A program made the translations under genes and the position numbers. The notes below the pieces were generated by a model that worked only from the letters and a program-made list of their open reading frames with translations, did not search any database and was not told the origin of the DNA. 64,000 nt of DNA from the NCBI RefSeq assembly GCF_001039355.2, contig NW_019775762.1:1-64000 (forward strand). The letters are read 5' to 3'. Below, in pieces: positions 58,155 through 64,000 of the stretch. Numbering within the stretch: position 1 is the stretch's first letter; the number at the start of each line of letters is the position of its first letter. Source of the DNA: Lingula anatina. Its lineage: Eukaryota; Brachiopoda; Lingulata; Lingulida; Lingulidae.

Positions 58155-61100
58155 TCAAGGTTATTACATCGACGATTTAAGTCACTACCTCGCTTCACTT
58201 ATGAGAATGATTTCAAGAGTTAGACATCAATTCACTAATTTGGCCTCGGCGCCCACTTCACGTTATCTAAGATCCTCTGATTCAATAAAAACTGCAAGTC
58301 ACTTCCCCGATCTTAATTAAGTTGCTTTGGCATAGGGAAATTGCCAAGCATGTGGTGAAATTCATCCGCTTGTCAATATTAAGGTGAAATATTATTAAAA
58401 CTGATAGAGTAGAAAGGTATATCGTTATCTTAAAAATTGACTCTAGAAACTAAGCAAATTTTAAGTACCTCTAAAACTGGGAGCAGATTCGTCCAAAGCA
58501 ATATTCCGATAAATACCAGTAGCAATACCTTTCAAGTGCATAGAATTAAGGATCACGCCAACATATCTCAGCTGTTGGGAGTCAACAAGGATGTCACTAA
58601 AACGCGCAGTAATATAGTGGCACTGGCGAACATTTGCCCTTGTGATCGCCATTCAGAAAACCCTTACAACCGTAATAACTTTGCATAGCTTTGACATATT
58701 TCCTTTTCCAGAAATTCCTCAAACACAATTCCACGCTCTCAAATGTCCTGAACAAAAAGACATCTCCGTCTTAAAAAAAGACTACACCTGCGGATTTAGA
58801 ACATCAAAAAACTCATTGCCACTGTAAGGAATAACAAGTTACTATTACCCTGACAACGTAAAATAACATCAGTAATTCAGTCTGTTGGATCCATTGGGTA
58901 TGTCACTTAATGGAACATTTTAAAATTCAATTATTTTCAAAACAGATTTTTTTCATAATATTGTTGTACACATATAAATGAGGTTGCTTTTAATTTGAGC
59001 AAGACTTATATATGCACATGTTGCAAACAGCTACACCCATACTTAAAAAGGAAATAATAAAGAAAAAAACAGAAATCATAGTTACCAGCTAACGACAGTG
59101 ACAGGAAACTATTGCCTTTTTTATCCTCCTAATATTCTGCGGTCTGCACTTACTTCCTGCAGCGGTTGATAAATGAAAACTATGATATTCAGCTGAAAAA
59201 ACAGCTCTTACGAGGCGGTTCGGCTTAGAAATTAAAATATTTTGTCACTGGAACCATCACAAACTAAAATCAGTCTCAGTCGATATCATGTGAAGCAGAA
59301 TTTGAACTAATATTTCTTTTAACATATATTTAAGTATATATTAATTATCATAATAGCAGTTATATTTGAACAATTCGAAGATGCGGCAAAGAAAACATCT
59401 GCTATCTTGCCTACCTTATCGGCTGGGGAAGTAAATCATCTCTAGATGATCGCTAAGCAAGCAGAACGCACACAATAATCTCTTTTTCAAATTCTCTCTT
59501 CTATGAGCCTCTCAGGTAAAAGTAGCACGTGATTACTGACACGTGGTGGCCCCCGGAAGAGAAAGTGAACACTTGAAGAACTCTTCCATTCATCCTACCT
59601 AAACTTGAGTGAGTTTTTATGAATATATAATTTAAATTAACCCCCAACCCAAACTATTCACTGGTAAAGATCAAACTAAGTTTCAATACGGACAAAGTCA
59701 AATCACTCGGTAAGGAAGCTAAATGGGATGTAATTATAGAAGCTATCCTCATCAAAAGGCTGAGCAATCGCCTGAGCAAAGACGCAAGGTGACGCTGACT
59801 TTCACTCCCTGAAATATAATACCAGCCTGGGACGAAAATAAACCACCTCCGGCTCCACCTCGATCATAGCGCCACCAAGCGTCTACAAACTGATCAAGAT
59901 CAACTGACTCTATCATCTCTCAAACCATTGCAGTATCTTCATAAACAATCAGGGAAGTCATTAAGCTTACTTTCCGACCAGACTGAAACGCTTCTGTCAA
60001 TTTTAACATTATTTTAAAGAAAGAATAGTCATGTTTAGCTCAGTGTCGTTGATTGGATGCCAGCAAGTTTACCTTCTTGCCAGTATTGGAACACAAACAT
60101 TTACTTCAGACATCCAGAGGAAAAGGTGTGATAAAATAAATATTCATATATATTTTGATGTGACTCAAAGCAATTCTATTAGAAATTGTCTGAAGTTTGA
60201 ACATGGTCCCATTTCACACAACGTCCACAGACACTACCCTGACTAATGACCAATGAAAATATTTCCGTAATAATCAAAAGTGGACATTTATCAGACATCA
60301 GACACAAAAGGAAGAGATCAGCATGATATTTTTTCTCACTTGAAACGATTGTTCTGCAAAGTCGACCTACCCACCTTACACCTGTCCAGTGAGAATTCAA
60401 CCTTGATTTTGTCACTCACATTAAGCGTTCAGTTCAGAGAGGTCTAGCATCTCGAGGGGCGACTTGTCACACTTGTCTTGTTATCCAATCTTGGTGGCAT
60501 CTCCATTCTACGATGGAATATTCAAATACGTTTAATTAGGTGCCTCAGAAACGACTGAACCAGAATATGATAGACATATTTGACCCGAACAGAAGTAACC
60601 CTGATTTAAAGATAAAATAGAGATCATAAAGGTCAATAATTTTCTGTGTCTTGTTTAAAGTTTTGTGATATCGTCAAGCCAAATGGATGTCAAACAACCA
60701 GAACTGCACGACAGCATCACACGGTAAGTTGACAGGCAAAGCAGAGGAGATTTTGGCATCAAAACGCGAGCTTTAAAATTGATCCCCATTATCTGACATG
60801 AGTAGGCCTTGTTTACGACATTTAATCTGTTTTCAATGCGAAAAGAACATCGAAACCCGAGACTGCGTATCGAGGCCCACAATGTTTATGGATTTCGCGT
60901 CATGTATGATACGAGCTCACACCTCCTTATTTCGACATCAATACGATAAAACACGCTGAAATGGGATACGGCTCATTTTTAAAGTGCTTTAACGATTTCC
61001 ACCTACAAATAAATCCCTAATCTGTTCATTACAATGTATCTCCGTAAATCACTCGGTCACCTGAATGCGGCCAATTTCTGACAGGTATACATGGGAAATA

Positions 61101-62523
61101 ACTGGTCCGCATCGATTATAGTTAATTGCGTTGGTGAATAATTAGAAAAAAATACATTGGCAAAGCGTAAAGCGTCGCGTTAAACGATTTTGCTTAAATA
61201 TAGCTTCAAATAAGATTTCCTTGTTGGCGAATGCTACTTTAAAGGTATGAGATCTCGTCAATTGTAATGACATTAGATAACCACGATTCGGTAATAGTCC
61301 TTATTATCAAATAAATATGCTAATCTTGGGAATTCCACGACTCTTCCAAATATTCTCGTCAAATCTATAAACGCACTGTAAACTTTTGAGCCATCCATCC
61401 ATCCATCCACCCTTCATGTGTATATGTAGGGTTACATCGCCCTCAATGTCTGCCTGGCCAAATATCTTCCCAAATATCTTCCTACAATGCATTATAAGCT
61501 ATCGCAGCCACTGTTGTTGTATAATGCAACACCGCTTTGCCACTATGTGTTACGTGTATCAAGTTTATCCTTCCGAATAATTCAATTGCATTTGGAGTCA
61601 TTCCTCCGTTATTGTCGTGATGTGATACGTGTTGATGTAGAAGTTCAACAGTCATCATTATAAGTTAAGCGCTAACAAGAACCTGCCTCGTGAAGAGATG
61701 CTTCCTTTAACAAAAAATCACAAACATAGATGCAGTCATACGATAAATTCGACCAAAAAAGGTTCATGTACTGGAACTCAGAATGCCGCATGCACACAAA
61801 GCACGTGCCTACCGACGTTGCATGTGTGCAGGGAACAGCCATTAAAATAATGCCACTATTCATACTGTATGGAGGCATCACAATCGCTCACCAACGCGCA
61901 CAGTGAAGCGCACATGCACACGCACAAATAATGGCAATAATAACGAAAAATGCGATCTTAATTTAAATAAGTTTACCTACAGCTGTCATTTAGCATCAAC
62001 CGGCGCCTCTGAATCTCGAGTCATTTCTTGTCAAATATAGGCCCTACTTGGTCTACACTGAATAATGTCACGTCCATTTGATCAGATCACATGACCAAAC
62101 ATTAAACGCTCAACCGAACACGTCTTTTTCATGCTCTGAATAAAATGTTCGTGAAGCCCGTTAAAGATGAAAGCTATGAGCTGACCACCAAAAACCACCA
62201 AATCATCTTAACTTTTGTGTCCTTGTCTTATAGCTATTGTTCTACCAAGGGGGTAGTGTCAAATCAAAATGATCTTTATCTCAAGCCAGCGCACACGCTG
62301 AAGTATTGGCTCAATTTCCACAGGGCCGTCAACTCCGCTCAAAGTGTGTTTCCATTTACACATAAATACCTTACTGTAACTGGCAACTGTAGTTGAGACG
62401 TTCAAAAACAGTTTCTTTTACCTTGAAATATGGCAGTAAATACATAACACAATACAATGTGTGTACCAGTGGTTTCCAGTTGCCAGAATATGCAGCTACC
62501 AGGCCTCACAAGGCAATCTTTTC

Positions 62524-62527
<4 letters not shown>
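58154..62527. other. Intergenic, no supported gene
   Basis: Only short, motif-free open frames. CATC repeats occur at about 61391-61410. Confidence 0.4.

Positions 62528-62560
<33 letters not shown>
62528..62560. repeat. GT microsatellite
   Basis: An uninterrupted GT run of about 33 bases. Confidence 0.9.
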
Positions 62561-62561
<1 letters not shown>

Positions 62562-63427
62562 TGAAGAAGGCTAAATGCCCTTTTTTATAATGCACTGCAA
62601 CCAACCTGTCAAAGTTCACTTAATTTTTAGGTCTTTAATTTAGGAAAATATTCGAGTTAAATCTCAATTCAGATGGTTCAAACATTGCGAGGCCGGTAGC
62701 TAAGCTTGCAACTGACCATGTTCGCCGGACATAAGTGGTATCTTCTCCAACTTGAATGTTATCTAGGGTACTATCTGTGTCCACCCGAGCGGTCTATTTG
62801 GACTGACACTGATAGAGTGACCGTGACATTAAGTGACTACGGCAGTACAGGGAAATGACAATAATTAAGTGACCGTGACCTCTACTGGACAGAGGAGACT
62901 GATTGGGTTCCCAACATAGTTGACACAATCAATACAGTTACTACCGCAAGGAACACACTTTACATCTTTACAATAACCCATTTTAATTATCAGCTTGTGT
63001 TTGTACATGTGCGTGGAGAGTTTTGTACATGTCAGTCTTTATTTTAACCAATGCAACCTACTACAAACAAATATGCTCTGAATTACAACGGAAAGCACTC
63101 ATTCAAAGTCCGCAACATTGCGAATAAGAATTTATGACTTTTAGACTTGACAGCTGTGAAAAAGCATGAAATTAATCAAACGTAATGGGTATTCAGCATT
63201 GCGCATTATTTACACTTAAAGTAACCACATCAATATGTTAGTTTTGTCAATTTGGATTTTTCAAATGATATCGGTTTTCAAAATTCAAGCATAGAAGTAG
63301 AGAGAAAAAAGGAGAAACGTAGATGGATGAAAAGCAGGGATGAAGAGGGACACCCTAATTTTCCAACTATTCTACCACTGACGGTTTAAGAAAACAACTT
63401 CGTCATTAGGCGTCTTGATATGATATT
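62561..63427. other. Intergenic, nothing recognised
   Basis: No open frame or repeat that I can support. Confidence 0.4.
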
Positions 63428-63595
63428 CAGGCCTGTAGCCGGGGGGGGGGGGGTTGAAGCAACCCACCCCTCCTTTTTGCTGGGAAAAGATCCCCTCTGG
63501 TTAAAATTTTATTAAGGCACATGCAGGTTTCAGGGTAAAAGGTCCACTTTTTCAGAAAAAGAACTCCCATTTTGAAATTGCTGGCTACGGGCCTG
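63428..63595. mobile_element. 168-bp MITE, CAGGCC(T/C)GTAGCC ends, hAT-like
   Basis: CAGGCCTGTAGCC (63428-63440) and the inverse of GGCTACGGGCCTG (63583-63595) differ at one base. A 13-base G run follows the left end. Ends beginning CAGG with a GTAGCC core and a G run resemble a common class of hAT-type non-autonomous elements in marine animals. An 8-bp target duplication is not evident. Confidence 0.6.
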
Positions 63596-64000
63596 GATAT
63601 CGTATCTCTTAGAGCCCAGCGGAAACCTCAGATATAGTGATACATTACTTCCCAGCAGAACGATTTCCAAAATGTTTGCTCGACTTTTTTTTACAAAGCA
63701 ACACTTCCATTCAAACCTGCAATCAAGGTCAATATAGATCGAGCTTACATTTTACTGCTTGAATAAACTTATCTGATAAACACTGGTGTTTTCTCAAAAT
63801 TCAAACAATTATGTGAAATACGATACCACAAACAGTTAAACATGTAACAAACATATTGCCACTGCTTTGATTAGTTAAATTGGATATGAAATCGCTACAT
63901 CAAATTTTGATTAAAATGTAATCATTAAAATGAAATATATCATCCAGAAGCAGAATTCACACAATAGACTCACGTTATTATTATTTATCAATGGGTCACC
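63596..64000. other. Intergenic to window end
   Basis: AT-rich with no feature that I can support. Confidence 0.4.

Noticed and set aside
57891-58320. Long Cys/Val-rich and His/Thr-rich frames
   Set aside because: They translate the CA minisatellite.
1-64000. CRISPR arrays, rRNA genes or bacterial operons
   Set aside because: None is visible; the tandem repeats present have no regular spacer structure, and the sequence is animal nuclear DNA in style.

Overview
The window reads as nuclear DNA of a marine invertebrate animal. It is AT-rich and gene-poor, has GT-AG introns of 0.4 to 4 kb, and carries many short inverted-repeat elements, microsatellites, a tRNA-type SINE, a LINE tail and a relic that resembles a Polinton/Maverick DNA polymerase. 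I lean weakly to an invertebrate deuterostome (echinoderm, hemichordate or amphioxus), but nothing here proves the clade.

Only two protein-coding genes are well supported. Both are on the minus strand and both encode rhodopsin-family (class A) peptide-type G-protein-coupled receptors. The first is cut by the left edge: exon 1 lies at 701-1092, exon 2 at 1-299 and continues outside, and the intron splits the Arg codon of the DRY motif. The second looks complete, with three exons at 17898-18935, 15365-15577 and 10738-11100. They join in phase 0 to a 537-residue receptor with a long Thr-rich, N-glycosylatable N-terminus and a Ser-rich tail. Its introns hold an inverted-repeat element, four CRE-like sites spaced exactly 11 bp apart, and a five-unit tandem array carrying DR1-type nuclear-receptor motifs.

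From 3.6 to 5.1 kb there is a nest of mobile DNA. A decayed Polinton-like DNA polymerase B fragment is split by a 5'-truncated LINE (10-bp target duplication) and by a 560-bp inverted-repeat element. A 150-bp element with perfect 20-bp terminal repeats lies just beyond. Other inverted-repeat elements sit at 8.0, 16.3, 52.5 and 63.4 kb.

From 18.9 kb to the right edge I find no gene I can name. The region from 29.4 to 48.8 kb is dominated by two large direct duplications, each broken by a single n. In both, the end of one contig repeats the start of the next. This is the pattern of unmerged dovetail overlaps (allelic in the first case, nearly identical in the second), so the real locus is probably about 9.8 kb shorter than shown. 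The rest is intergenic DNA with tandem and dispersed repeats and one 305-base gap.
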